NCBI GenBank assembly: GCA_030426085.1
Contig: JAUHYW010000004.1
Span: 124,001-188,000, forward strand
DNA length: 64,000 nt
Direction: 5' to 3'
From: a bacterium
GTDB taxonomy: Bacteria > Myxococcota_A > Bradymonadia > UBA7976 > UBA1532
Part shown: piece by piece, positions 44,091 through 52,496 of the stretch
Layout of the letters: the number at the start of each line of letters is the position of its first letter
How positions within the stretch are numbered: the first letter of the stretch is position 1
The notes under the pieces: model-generated
Seen by the model: only the letters and a program-made list of their open reading frames with translations
What the model was told of the DNA's origin: nothing
Databases searched by the model: none
Translations under genes and position numbers: made by a program

Positions 44091-44498
44091 ATGGCCTATC
44101 GCCGCGACCGTAGAGGGCGCCGGACGACCCGGCTGCTGATCGCGACCGCCTTGAGCATCACCCCGGTCATCCACGGCTGCGCCGCCGAAGAGCCGGACGA
44201 CGACCGCAGCGCCGAGATCGACGGGGGCAACCCCAAGGGCAGCTTCTACGACGAGGGGCTCGTCGACGCCGAGCCGGACATGCCCGTCGTCATCAGCAAC
44301 CCCAAAGGCAGCCTGTACGACGAGGGGCTGATCGACCCCGACGCCGATCCGGCGGACGGGGCCGGCGGCAGCGACGGCGCGCCGACCGACGGGGGCGCCG
44401 ATGGGGACGTGGACGGCGGGGATGGCGGCCCGGACGCGGGCCCCGACGACGGGACCGGCGCCGGCGGGGCGGGGGGCGCGGGCGGCGGTGGCGGTTGA
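44091..44498 (+). CDS. Short lipoprotein-like peptide with two NPKG motifs
   Basis: 135 residues. The N-terminus matches the peptide at 42839 (YRR, then RLLIATALS.TPV) and ends in IHGC (C30). Two copies of the core follow: GNPKGSFYDEGLVD (about 46-59) and SNPKGSLYDEGLID (about 69-82). The rest is an Asp/Gly/Ala low-complexity tail. GAGGAGGG lies 5 bases upstream, and the gene is 15 bases after the diiron gene, so they form an operon. The duplicated core is what one expects of a multi-core modified peptide, but no other maturation or export gene is adjacent. Confidence 0.62.
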   Translation: MAYRRDRRGRRTTRLLIATALSITPVIHGCAAEEPDDDRSAEIDGGNPKGSFYDEGLVDAEPDMPVVISNPKGSLYDEGLIDPDADPADGAGGSDGAPTDGGADGDVDGGDGGPDAGPDDGTGAGGAGGAGGGGG

Positions 44499-44504
44499 CG
44501 GCGC

Positions 44505-45524
44505 TCAGCCGAGCCGCTCGACCCCCGCGGCGACGGTGAGCCGGAACACCGGGTGCCCCGCCGCCTCGAGCGCCTTCGCCGCGGCGGCCTCGGCGGCCGG
44601 CTCGGCGGCGTAGATCCAGGCCAGATCACCGCCCCCGGCGCCGGTGGGCTTGACCCCCGCCCCGTGGCGCGCCGCCGCCCGGTGCAGCCCCCGGTGCAGC
44701 GCGGTGCACAGCTCGACCTTCGCGTCCCGCCCCAGCCCGACGATCGCCCGCCGGCCGGCCTCGGCCGCCGCCGCCAGCCCCGCCCGGTCGTCGGCCTGCC
44801 AGGCGTCGATGCCCGCCCGGGCCGCGAAGCCCAGCTCGGCGATGCGTCGGCGGTGCCCGGCCGGGTCGCGGCGGGCCCACTCGGCGACCTGCCCCACCAG
44901 CGCCACCGTGCTCGCCGAGTCGCCGCTCCACACCGCCCACAGCGGCGTATCGGGCGCGCGCAGCGGGGTGGCGTGCCCCGCGCCGTCGCCGGCGGACAGG
45001 GCGTCGAGCGGCGCCTTGGCCGGGTCGTCGAGCCAGCGGTAGGCCAGCGCGCCACCGAAGCTCGACGCGGCGACGTCGGCCCCGCTGCCCGTGCCCTGGA
45101 CCGCCCGATGCACCTCCTGCGCCAGCCGATAGATCGCGGCCGGGTCGGGCTGCGCTTCGGCCCGCAGCGCCGCCGCCAGGGCCACGGTCGTCGCGGCGCT
45201 GCTGCCCAGGCCCAGCTTGCGCCGGCCGTCGGCGGTGTCGGCGTAGAGCGCGTCGCTGTCGAGGCGATAGCGGCCGGGCGGGGGGTCGGCGAGGCGGGCA
45301 AGCAGCGCGCGGACCAGGGGCAGGGGGGTCGCGCCGCGGTCGACGGGCCAGTCGACCGCGCCGTGCTGGCCGGCGTCGACCCGCAGCCCGGCGTCGGGGG
45401 TGACCGCGCAGCGCACGTCCCGGTCGACGGCGACCACCAGGGCCGGCGCGCCGTCGAGCACGGCGTACTCTCCGAGCAGGATGAGCTTGCCCGGCGCCCG
45501 CCACACCGTCGGCTGCGCGCTCAC
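44505..45524 (-). CDS. Phosphomevalonate kinase (GHMP family)
   Basis: 339 residues. GHMP-kinase motifs are in order: APGKLILLGEYAVLDG near the N-terminus, the ATP-binding KLGLGSSAATT around residue 100, and GVKPTGAGGGDLAW near 290. GEYAVLDG fits phosphomevalonate kinase better than mevalonate kinase (GEHAVVYG type). It adds a second phosphate to mevalonate 5-phosphate on the way to isoprenoids. It begins with GTG and overlaps the mvaD-like stop (GTGA), which supports the pathway assignment. Mevalonate kinase is still a possible alternative. Confidence 0.8.
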   Translation of the reverse strand: MSAQPTVWRAPGKLILLGEYAVLDGAPALVVAVDRDVRCAVTPDAGLRVDAGQHGAVDWPVDRGATPLPLVRALLARLADPPPGRYRLDSDALYADTADGRRKLGLGSSAATTVALAAALRAEAQPDPAAIYRLAQEVHRAVQGTGSGADVAASSFGGALAYRWLDDPAKAPLDALSAGDGAGHATPLRAPDTPLWAVWSGDSASTVALVGQVAEWARRDPAGHRRRIAELGFAARAGIDAWQADDRAGLAAAAEAGRRAIVGLGRDAKVELCTALHRGLHRAAARHGAGVKPTGAGGGDLAWIYAAEPAAEAAAAKALEAAGHPVFRLTVAAGVERLG

Positions 45525-46495
45525 GGGCCTTCGCCGACGATCCGGGCCCCGGGCCCCGGGCGGCCCTCGAGGATGTCGTCGGGCGGCACCAGCGCGCTCA
45601 GCGTCTCCCGCACCTGGGGCGCGTCGGCGGCGGCGCACAGCACCTTGACGTGGGGCCCGGCGTCCATCGTGTACCACGCGCCGACCCCCTGGGCCCGCAG
45701 GTCCTCGATGGCGTCGGCCACGTCCAGCGTACGCCCCCGCCAGTAGCGCAGCGGCGGGTCGGCGGCCAGCATGCAGGCGTGCATCCGGCAGGTGGAGCGC
45801 TCCATCACCGCCCCCAGCAGCGGCAGGTCACGGGCCGCGATCGCCGCCCGGGCCGCCTCCAGATCGGCGGGGTGCTCAGCGACCCACGGGGCGTAGTAGG
45901 GGCTGGTGGCCTTGGTGTGGGCCATGCCCTGCCGGCTGAGCGTCTTCTTGGGGCCCTTCGTCAGCCGGGCGACCAGCATCGCCAGATCCCAGCCGCCCTC
46001 GGGGCAGAGCTGATGGACCCGGCCCCGCTCCTTGTCCAGCTCGACGAGGCCGCCGAGCAGCGAGCGGGGGGCCGAGCCCGAGCCTTTGCGCACCAGATCG
46101 AGGAAGCGGGGGTCGTCGACCGCGGCGGCCGGATCGAGCCCGGCGGCGGCCCACGCGGCGGTGGCCAGCGCGGCGGTGCCGCTGGCCGAGCTGGCCAGCC
46201 CCGAGGCGGTGGGCACCCCGTTGCGGCTGCTCACCGCGGCCCGGTGCAGCACCCCGGCGATGGCCCGGACGCCGTCGAGCACCTCGACCACCCGGGCGTC
46301 GTCCCGGGGCAGCCCGTCGAGCACGAAGCGGTCCCGCTCCAGGGCCGGGTCGAAGCGCACCGTCGTGCGGGTGACCAGATCGGACAGCGTCAGCGAGATG
46401 CTGCCCACGTCGGGCAGGTTGGCGGCCGGGTCGCGCTTGCCCCAGTACTTGACCAGCGCGATGTTGATGCCCGCCTCGGCGGTGGCCCGGCGCAT
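45521..46495 (-). CDS. mvaD: Diphosphomevalonate decarboxylase
   Basis: 324 residues. The family hallmarks are present: NIALVKYWGKR near residues 11-21, NGVPTASGLASSASG in the ATP-binding region, and KGSGSAPRSLLGGLVE downstream. The enzyme uses ATP to convert mevalonate diphosphate to isopentenyl diphosphate. Its ATG shares one base with the stop of the aminopeptidase gene, and its stop overlaps the next kinase gene, so three genes are translated as a unit. An HMG-CoA reductase, HMG-CoA synthase or idi gene is not visible in the window. Confidence 0.91.
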   Translation of the reverse strand: MRRATAEAGINIALVKYWGKRDPAANLPDVGSISLTLSDLVTRTTVRFDPALERDRFVLDGLPRDDARVVEVLDGVRAIAGVLHRAAVSSRNGVPTASGLASSASGTAALATAAWAAAGLDPAAAVDDPRFLDLVRKGSGSAPRSLLGGLVELDKERGRVHQLCPEGGWDLAMLVARLTKGPKKTLSRQGMAHTKATSPYYAPWVAEHPADLEAARAAIAARDLPLLGAVMERSTCRMHACMLAADPPLRYWRGRTLDVADAIEDLRAQGVGAWYTMDAGPHVKVLCAAADAPQVRETLSALVPPDDILEGRPGPGARIVGEGP

Positions 46496-47811
46496 CAGAC
46501 CTCGAGCGGCGCGCTGCCGACGAGGGCTTCGATCTCGTCGATCTCCTTGGGGATCCCGGCGGTCAGCACCTCGGGATCGCCGGCGGTCACCCGCACGTCG
46601 TCCTCGATGCGGATGCCGATGCCCCGCCACTCGGGGCCGACGGTCTCGTCGTCGGGGGCGATGTAGATGCCCGGCTCGACGGTCAGCACCATGTCCGGCT
46701 CGAGCATGCGCGAGGTGCCCCGCAGGTAGTACGGGCCGACGTCGTGCACGTCCATGCCCAGCCAGTGGCTGGTGCGGTGCATGTAGAACCGCTTGAAGGT
46801 CTCGTTCTCGATGATCGCGGTCACGTCGCCCTCGAGCAGCCCCAGCTCGACGAGCCCCTCGACGAGCAGCTTGACCGTCAGGTCGTGCACCGACTCGAAG
46901 GTGCGCCCCGGCCGGCAGTGGTCGATGGCCGCCTTCTGCACCTCGAGCACCAGGGCGTAGATCGCCCGCTGCTCTTTGGAGAACGTGCCGTTGACCGGCC
47001 AGGTGCGGGTGACGTCGGCGGCGTGGTAGTCGGCCTCGCAGCCGGCGTCGATCAACACCAGCTCGCCGTCCTGCATCTCCCGCTCGCCGGCCCGGTAGTG
47101 CAGCACGCAGGCGTTGGGCCCGCTGCCGACGATGCTGGGGTAGGCGTGGCGCGGCGAGCCGCGCACGAGCCACTCGTACTCCATCGCCGCCTTGAGCTGA
47201 AACTCGTGCAGCCCGGGGCGGGTGGCGGCCATCGCCCGGCGGTGCCCCTGCGCGGTGAGCGCCGCCGCCTTGCGCATCGCGGTCAGGGCGGCCTCGTCCT
47301 TGATCAGCCGCTGCTCGTCGAGCAGCGGCTCGTGGTCGAGGATGTCCCCGGGGGTGTCGATGCCCTTCTTGCGGATGCGCCGGGCCTCGCGCAGCGCGGT
47401 GAGCACCGCCCGGTCGTCCGCCTCGCGCCCCTGACGGCCGAGGCCGTGATACAGCCGGGTCGCGCCGTGCAGGTAGCCCGGCAGCCGCTCGGCCAGCTCG
47501 TCGATGGGGAACGCCTTGTCGACGCCGAGCGCCTCGGGCGCCTCGTCGACGCCGAGCCGGTGGCCGTCCCAGATCTCGCGCTCGGGGTCGCGGACCCGCA
47601 GGAACAGCACGACCCGATCACCCGGATCGCGGTGCGGCGCGATGACCAGGGCCGCCTCGGGCTCCTCGAAGCCGGTCAGGTAATAGAAGTCGGAGTCCTG
47701 ACGGTAGTCGTTGAGCACGTCGTTGTTGCGGAGCGTCTCGGGGGCGGCGAAGAACACCGCGACGGCGTCCCGCATCCGCTTCATGAGTCGCTGACGGCGC
47801 TCGGCATGCAT
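46495..47811 (-). CDS. Xaa-Pro aminopeptidase (M24B, PepP-like)
   Basis: 438 residues, normal length. An N-terminal AMP_N domain (about 1-165) precedes the pita-bread metallopeptidase domain, with the metal ligands in DAGCEADYHAADVTRTW (two Asp), SHWLGMDVHDVG (His), TVEPGIY (Glu) and IRIEDDV (Glu). It removes the first residue of peptides with proline second. It heads the operon with the two mevalonate genes, an arrangement without an obvious metabolic link. GGAGAG lies about 9 bases before the ATG at 47811. Confidence 0.92.
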   Translation of the reverse strand: MHAERRQRLMKRMRDAVAVFFAAPETLRNNDVLNDYRQDSDFYYLTGFEEPEAALVIAPHRDPGDRVVLFLRVRDPEREIWDGHRLGVDEAPEALGVDKAFPIDELAERLPGYLHGATRLYHGLGRQGREADDRAVLTALREARRIRKKGIDTPGDILDHEPLLDEQRLIKDEAALTAMRKAAALTAQGHRRAMAATRPGLHEFQLKAAMEYEWLVRGSPRHAYPSIVGSGPNACVLHYRAGEREMQDGELVLIDAGCEADYHAADVTRTWPVNGTFSKEQRAIYALVLEVQKAAIDHCRPGRTFESVHDLTVKLLVEGLVELGLLEGDVTAIIENETFKRFYMHRTSHWLGMDVHDVGPYYLRGTSRMLEPDMVLTVEPGIYIAPDDETVGPEWRGIGIRIEDDVRVTAGDPEVLTAGIPKEIDEIEALVGSAPLEV

Positions 47812-47920
47812 GGTGGGTCTCTCCGAAGTCCGGGCGGTGGGCGCGCGACCGCTGACATAACAGGGATGCGTGCCGGTTCGAAGAGGTATCGCCCGGGTCG
47901 CGGGCGTCGGCGGGCGCCGC

Positions 47921-48511
47921 TCAGCGGGTGGCGGAGGCCGGGCGCAGCCGCCCGCCGGCCGGGGCGATGGCCTCGACGTCGGGGGTGGGGGCCGCCTCGT
48001 CCGGCCCTTCGACCATGGCGCCCTCGGCGACGAGGCGGGCCATCGACGGCACCGGCTCGGCCAGGATCCGGCGCAGGCCGTCGACCGCGTCCGAGATCGC
48101 CGCCCCGCCCCGCTCGCCGACGACGACCATCAGGTACGACTGGCCGTCGGCTTCGAAGCGCTGGGCGACCCGGGCCCCGGTCGGCACGCCGGGGGCCTGG
48201 GGCGCCCGCCGCCGCAGGCCGCGGACCCGCTCGGTCATGCGATCGATCCACCGCCGGCGGGCGGGCGCCTGCTCGCGGCGGAAGTCCTCGATGGCGACTC
48301 GGGCGATCGCCCGGCTGGTGCGCTCGGAGGCCCGGCCGGCGATGAAGCCGCCCTCCATGAACGGCTTGCCCTCGACCCCGGCGACGACCTCGCCGTGCAT
48401 GTCGGTCAGCACCACCGCCCGCGGTCGGTGCCGCCGGGTCACGTTGAGCAGATAGTAACGGGTGGCCAGATCGGGCCGACGGCTACGATTCGACCTGCGC
48501 TCGACGAACAT
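47921..48511 (-). CDS. Hypothetical protein, soluble, Arg-rich
   Basis: 196 residues. No signal peptide. The N-terminal 60 residues contain beta strands (ATRYYLLNVTRRHRPRAVVL, then TDMHGEVVAGVEG) resembling the start of a roadblock/GAF-type sensory fold, followed by Arg-rich helices and a Pro/Ala tail. I do not recognise the family. It has its own convincing promoter with an embedded palindrome, which implies separate regulation from the RND operon upstream. No partner is evident. Confidence 0.6.
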   Translation of the reverse strand: MFVERRSNRSRRPDLATRYYLLNVTRRHRPRAVVLTDMHGEVVAGVEGKPFMEGGFIAGRASERTSRAIARVAIEDFRREQAPARRRWIDRMTERVRGLRRRAPQAPGVPTGARVAQRFEADGQSYLMVVVGERGGAAISDAVDGLRRILAEPVPSMARLVAEGAMVEGPDEAAPTPDVEAIAPAGGRLRPASATR

Positions 48512-48555
48512 GGGAGACCCCCTCGGTCAGGGCCGCTTCCATCAGCGGGTGCCCC

Positions 48556-48584
48556 ACCGTATTCGGTATCCTACATGTAGTCAA
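48556..48584 (-). promoter_or_regulatory. Sigma-70-type promoter for 47921-48511
   Basis: On the minus strand, TTGACT and TACGGT are separated by exactly 17 bases. The -35 is 5 of 6 to consensus and the -10 only 3 of 6. The predicted start lies about 40 bases before the ATG at 48511. The spacer begins with part of a palindrome (48571-48580). Confidence 0.55.
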
Positions 48585-48597
48585 GAAGAATACATGT
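48571..48597. promoter_or_regulatory. Possible operator: two TACATGT boxes
   Basis: The perfect palindrome CTACATGTAG (48571-48580) overlaps the -35 edge and spacer of the promoter above. A second TACATGT begins 19 bases away at 48591. A repressor bound here would block RNA polymerase. The binding protein is unknown. Confidence 0.4.
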
Positions 48598-48611
48598 GAG
48601 ATATCGAGCCC

Positions 48612-51600
48612 TCAGCCGGGGGACTTCTCGAGGCCGATCTCGATGTCGGCCGCGCCGAGGTGGGGGCTGTCGCCGCCGACGCCGAAGGCGGCCTTGACCT
48701 TGACCGCCGTCGAGTCGACCAGGGAGTACATCACCGGCACGATGACCAGCGTCAGGAAGGTCGCGAAGGTCAGCCCGGCGATGATCGTGGTGCCCATCGG
48801 GCCCCAGAACTGGGTGTTCTCCGAGCCGATGCGGAAGTCGGGGGACAGGTCGGTCAAGAGCCCCATGAAGTCGATGTTGATGCCGAAGGTGAGCGGGATG
48901 AGCCCCAGCACGGTGGTCATCGCGGTGAGCATCACCGGCCGCAGGCGGGTCGCGCCGCCCTCGATGACCGCGTCCTGCTTGTCCATGCCCCGCCCGCGGA
49001 GCTGCTGGATGTAGTCGATCAGCACGATGTTGTTGTTGACCACGATGCCGGCGAGGCTGATCACCCCGATGAAGGTGAACAAGCTGAACGGGGTGCGGGT
49101 GATGATGAGCCCCAGCAGCACCCCGATCATCGACAGCCCCACCGCGATCATGATGATGAAGGGCAGCACGACCGAGTTGAACTGGGCGATGAGGATCATC
49201 AGGATGAGCATCGAGCCCACCGCCAGCGCGGTCGACAGGAAGCCGAACGCCTCCTGCTGGTCCTCGCTCTCGCCGGTGTACTTGACGGTGTAGCCCGGCG
49301 GCAGCCCGGCCACGTAGTCCTTCAGCTCGGCCTGCACCGCCTGCAGCAGCGCCTGGGTGTTGACCCCGGTCGCCGCGTTGCCCTGCACCGTCACCACCCG
49401 CTGCAAGTCCTGCCGGGTCACCGAGCCGAGCCCGCCGCCGAGTTCGAATTCGGCGATTGAGACGAGGGGCACCTGTATTCCGTCCTTGAGGACCGTCAGC
49501 TCCTTGACCTTGTCCAGGCTGTCCCGGTCCCGCTCGGCGAGGCGCACGGTGATGTCGTACTCGTCCTTGCCGGTGCGGTAGGTGCTGGCTTTGGTGCCGT
49601 TGATCGCCGAGCGGATGGTGCCGGCGATCAGCTGGGTGGTCAGGCCGAAGCGTCCGGCCCGCTCGCGGTCGATCTCGATGCGCATCTCGGGGCGGCCGGT
49701 GTTGAGGTTGTCCCGCAGGTCGACGAGGCCGGCGAGCGCGCTCTCCTCCCCCGGCTTCTGGTTCTCGGGCAGCCGGGCCCGCTCGACCGCCGCAGCCAGC
49801 CGCGACTTGACCTCTTCGGAGATGCGCACGATCTCCTCGAACCGGGGGCCCGAGATCTCGATGTTCACCGGGGGCCCGGTGGGCGGCCCGGCCTGGTCCC
49901 GCTTGAATTCGATGTCGGCCCCGGGGATGCCCTGGAGGCTGTCGCGCAGCGTCTCGAGGGTGGTGCGGCTGGGCTCGGCCCGGTCCTTGAACTCGACGAG
50001 GTTGAGGCTGACGATCGAGCGCTCGGGGCTCGCCGCGCCCCCGCCGAACATCGCGTCGCCGCCGATGCCCACGTTGATCAGCACGTTCTCGACGTTGGCC
50101 TGGCTCGCCGCCTTCCCGGCCAGAAGCCCGTCGAGCTTGTCGCTCGCCTGCTTCGCCAGGGCGTTGCTCGCCTCGATGTTGGTGCCCAGCGCGCCCTCGA
50201 CGACCACCTGCACCTGATTGGGGTCGGTCTCGGGGAAGAACGCCACCCCGGTGGGCGCGACGAAGAACATGCCCACGATCGAGAACAGGCCGCCGAGGGT
50301 GCAGTTGAGCAGCCGGGCCCGGTTGTCGGTGAGGATGAACCATCGGGGCTTGACGACCAGCCGCACCACCACCCCCAGCGCGCCGCAGCCGACGATGATC
50401 GCCGGCAGCAGCATCAGCTCGACGATGGTGGTCATGTCGACCGGCCGGGCGAGCGAGATGAGGAAGACCACCCCGAACATCACCCCGCCGAAGACCAGCC
50501 CGTAGAGCACCGCCCGCCCGCCGCCGAGCACCAGCGACTCGAGGGTGTGCACCACGATGCCGAGGATGCCCACCAGCCCCAGCACCGCCGCCGGCGCCAG
50601 CAGGATCATCGCCGCGTCCTTGCCGAACAGGCCGAAGACGACGCCCCCCCCGACCGCCAGGGTCACCCCGGCGGTGAACGAGACCAGCGCGGTGCAGTTG
50701 CGCCAGTAGGCGCCGCGCACGGTGTAGTCCCGGTCGAGCATCCAGGTCAGGAAGCGACGATAGCCCTCGACGACCGCCGGCAGGCCGCGGTCCATGAAGT
50801 ACCGCCCCAGGCGGCGGAACAGCAGGAAGTGCAGCGCCACGAGCACCACCGCGCTGCCGGCGAGCACGCCCAGGGTCAGCGGGTTGGCCACGAACAGGAT
50901 GAGGCCGACGACCACGAGGCTGAGCACCGTGGTGACCAGCCGGGTCTTGTTGCGCGGCTTCGGCGCCGCGTTCGGGTCGGCGGCCGCGTCGGCGAAGTAG
51001 CCGGTCAGCACCGGGTTGATGACGATGGCCACGAAGAGCGAGCTGGTCAGGGTGATGATCAGCGTCAGCGGCAGGAAGCCCATGAACTCGCCGATGATGC
51101 CCGGCCAGAACATCATCGGCACGAAGGCGGCCACCGTGGTGGCGGTCGAGGCGACCACCGCCATGCCCACCTCGTCGGTGCCCTCCTGCGCCGCCTCGAA
51201 GTGCCCGTGGCCCATCTCGAGGAACCGGTAGATGTTCTCGACGATGACCACCGCGTTGTCGACCATCATGCCCAGGGCGATGATCAGCGAGAACAGGATG
51301 ATGAAGTTCAGGGTCTGGCCCATGGCCATGAAGACGATGAACGTGACCATCATCGAGAGCGGGATGGCGACCCCCACCAGCAGCGACGTGCGCACCCCGA
51401 GGAAGAACAGCAGCACCGCGACGACGAAGATCAGGCCGCTGATGATGTTGTTCTCGAGGTCTTTGACCAGGTTCTCGACCTGCACGCTCTGGTCGCCGGT
51501 GATCAGCGTCTGGGTGCCCGGCGGGAGTTGGAACCGGGCCAGCAGCGCCTCGGCCGCCTCGGCGGTCTCGAGGATGTTCTCGCCCGAGCGCTTCTTGACG

Positions 51601-52496
51601 TTGAGCGTGATCACCTGGGCGTAGTCGGTCTGGCCGACCTGGATGTAACCCCCGTGGTCGTCCTTCTCCTTGAGGACCCGCAGGCGGGAGTAGCTCTCCC
51701 GCTCCTTGAAGCCGAAGCGCACCTCGGCCACGTCCCGCACGTAGACCGGCACCGCGCCCTTGGCCTTGACGACCAGATCCTCGATCTGGCGGGGATCTTC
51801 GAACTCGCCGTCGACCCGCACGAGGTAGTTCGAGCGGTCGACGTCGATCGAGCCGCCGGGCAGGTTGGTGTTCTCGAAGCCGACCGTGTTGACGACGTCG
51901 TTGAACGAGAGGTTGTAGCTCTTGAGCCGGGTCAGATCGACGTCGACCTGCACCTCGCGCTCCCGGCCCCCGATCAGGTCGACCTCGAGCACGCTGGGGA
52001 TGGCCTCGAGCTCGTCCTGCAGCGCCTCACCGACCTGCTTGAGCCGGCTGAGCGGGTAGTCCGCCGCGAGGTTGATGCTCATGATGGGGAACTCCGAGAG
52101 GTCGATCTCGGAGACGATCGGGTCTTCGGCTTCGGTCGGCAGCTCGGCCTTGGCCAGATCGACCTTGTCCCGCACCTTCTGGGTCGCCTCGTCGATCGGC
52201 ACGTCGGGCGTGAACTCGATGACGACCGTCGAGACCCCCTCGGTCGACGTCGAGCGGATGACGTCGATGCCGTTGATGCCCTGCACCTCCTGCTCGATCG
52301 GCTGGGTGATGAGGCTCTCGACGTCCTTGGGGCTCGCCCCGGGGTAGATCGTCGTGATGACGATGTTGGGGATCTCGATGGAGGGGTTCGACTCCTTGGG
52401 CAGGCTGACGTAGGCGTAGATGCCGCCCAGGCAGACCAGCACGGTCATCACGACCACGCTGACCCGCAGCTTGATCGCGGTGTCGATGATCTTCAT
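48612..52496 (-). CDS. RND-family transporter with extra membrane segments
   Basis: 1,294 residues, about 250 longer than usual RND pumps. The standard parts are present: N-terminal helix, periplasmic loop (YPGASPKDVESLITQPIEQE), the proton-relay helix VDNAVVIVENIY near residue 415, and a complete second half ending in FATFLTLVIVPVMYSLV. Between the sixth and seventh family helices (about 505-730) lies an insertion with six or more extra hydrophobic helices and basic connecting loops. It forms one operon with an adaptor (ATGA overlap) and a TolC-like channel, so it is a full export system. The substrate is unknown. Confidence 0.9.
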   Translation of the reverse strand: MKIIDTAIKLRVSVVVMTVLVCLGGIYAYVSLPKESNPSIEIPNIVITTIYPGASPKDVESLITQPIEQEVQGINGIDVIRSTSTEGVSTVVIEFTPDVPIDEATQKVRDKVDLAKAELPTEAEDPIVSEIDLSEFPIMSINLAADYPLSRLKQVGEALQDELEAIPSVLEVDLIGGREREVQVDVDLTRLKSYNLSFNDVVNTVGFENTNLPGGSIDVDRSNYLVRVDGEFEDPRQIEDLVVKAKGAVPVYVRDVAEVRFGFKERESYSRLRVLKEKDDHGGYIQVGQTDYAQVITLNVKKRSGENILETAEAAEALLARFQLPPGTQTLITGDQSVQVENLVKDLENNIISGLIFVVAVLLFFLGVRTSLLVGVAIPLSMMVTFIVFMAMGQTLNFIILFSLIIALGMMVDNAVVIVENIYRFLEMGHGHFEAAQEGTDEVGMAVVASTATTVAAFVPMMFWPGIIGEFMGFLPLTLIITLTSSLFVAIVINPVLTGYFADAAADPNAAPKPRNKTRLVTTVLSLVVVGLILFVANPLTLGVLAGSAVVLVALHFLLFRRLGRYFMDRGLPAVVEGYRRFLTWMLDRDYTVRGAYWRNCTALVSFTAGVTLAVGGGVVFGLFGKDAAMILLAPAAVLGLVGILGIVVHTLESLVLGGGRAVLYGLVFGGVMFGVVFLISLARPVDMTTIVELMLLPAIIVGCGALGVVVRLVVKPRWFILTDNRARLLNCTLGGLFSIVGMFFVAPTGVAFFPETDPNQVQVVVEGALGTNIEASNALAKQASDKLDGLLAGKAASQANVENVLINVGIGGDAMFGGGAASPERSIVSLNLVEFKDRAEPSRTTLETLRDSLQGIPGADIEFKRDQAGPPTGPPVNIEISGPRFEEIVRISEEVKSRLAAAVERARLPENQKPGEESALAGLVDLRDNLNTGRPEMRIEIDRERAGRFGLTTQLIAGTIRSAINGTKASTYRTGKDEYDITVRLAERDRDSLDKVKELTVLKDGIQVPLVSIAEFELGGGLGSVTRQDLQRVVTVQGNAATGVNTQALLQAVQAELKDYVAGLPPGYTVKYTGESEDQQEAFGFLSTALAVGSMLILMILIAQFNSVVLPFIIMIAVGLSMIGVLLGLIITRTPFSLFTFIGVISLAGIVVNNNIVLIDYIQQLRGRGMDKQDAVIEGGATRLRPVMLTAMTTVLGLIPLTFGINIDFMGLLTDLSPDFRIGSENTQFWGPMGTTIIAGLTFATFLTLVIVPVMYSLVDSTAVKVKAAFGVGGDSPHLGAADIEIGLEKSPG

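Noticed and set aside
48571-48580. CTACATGTAG as an integration (att) site
   Set aside because: There is no tRNA, integrase or flanking repeat; its position within a promoter fits an operator.
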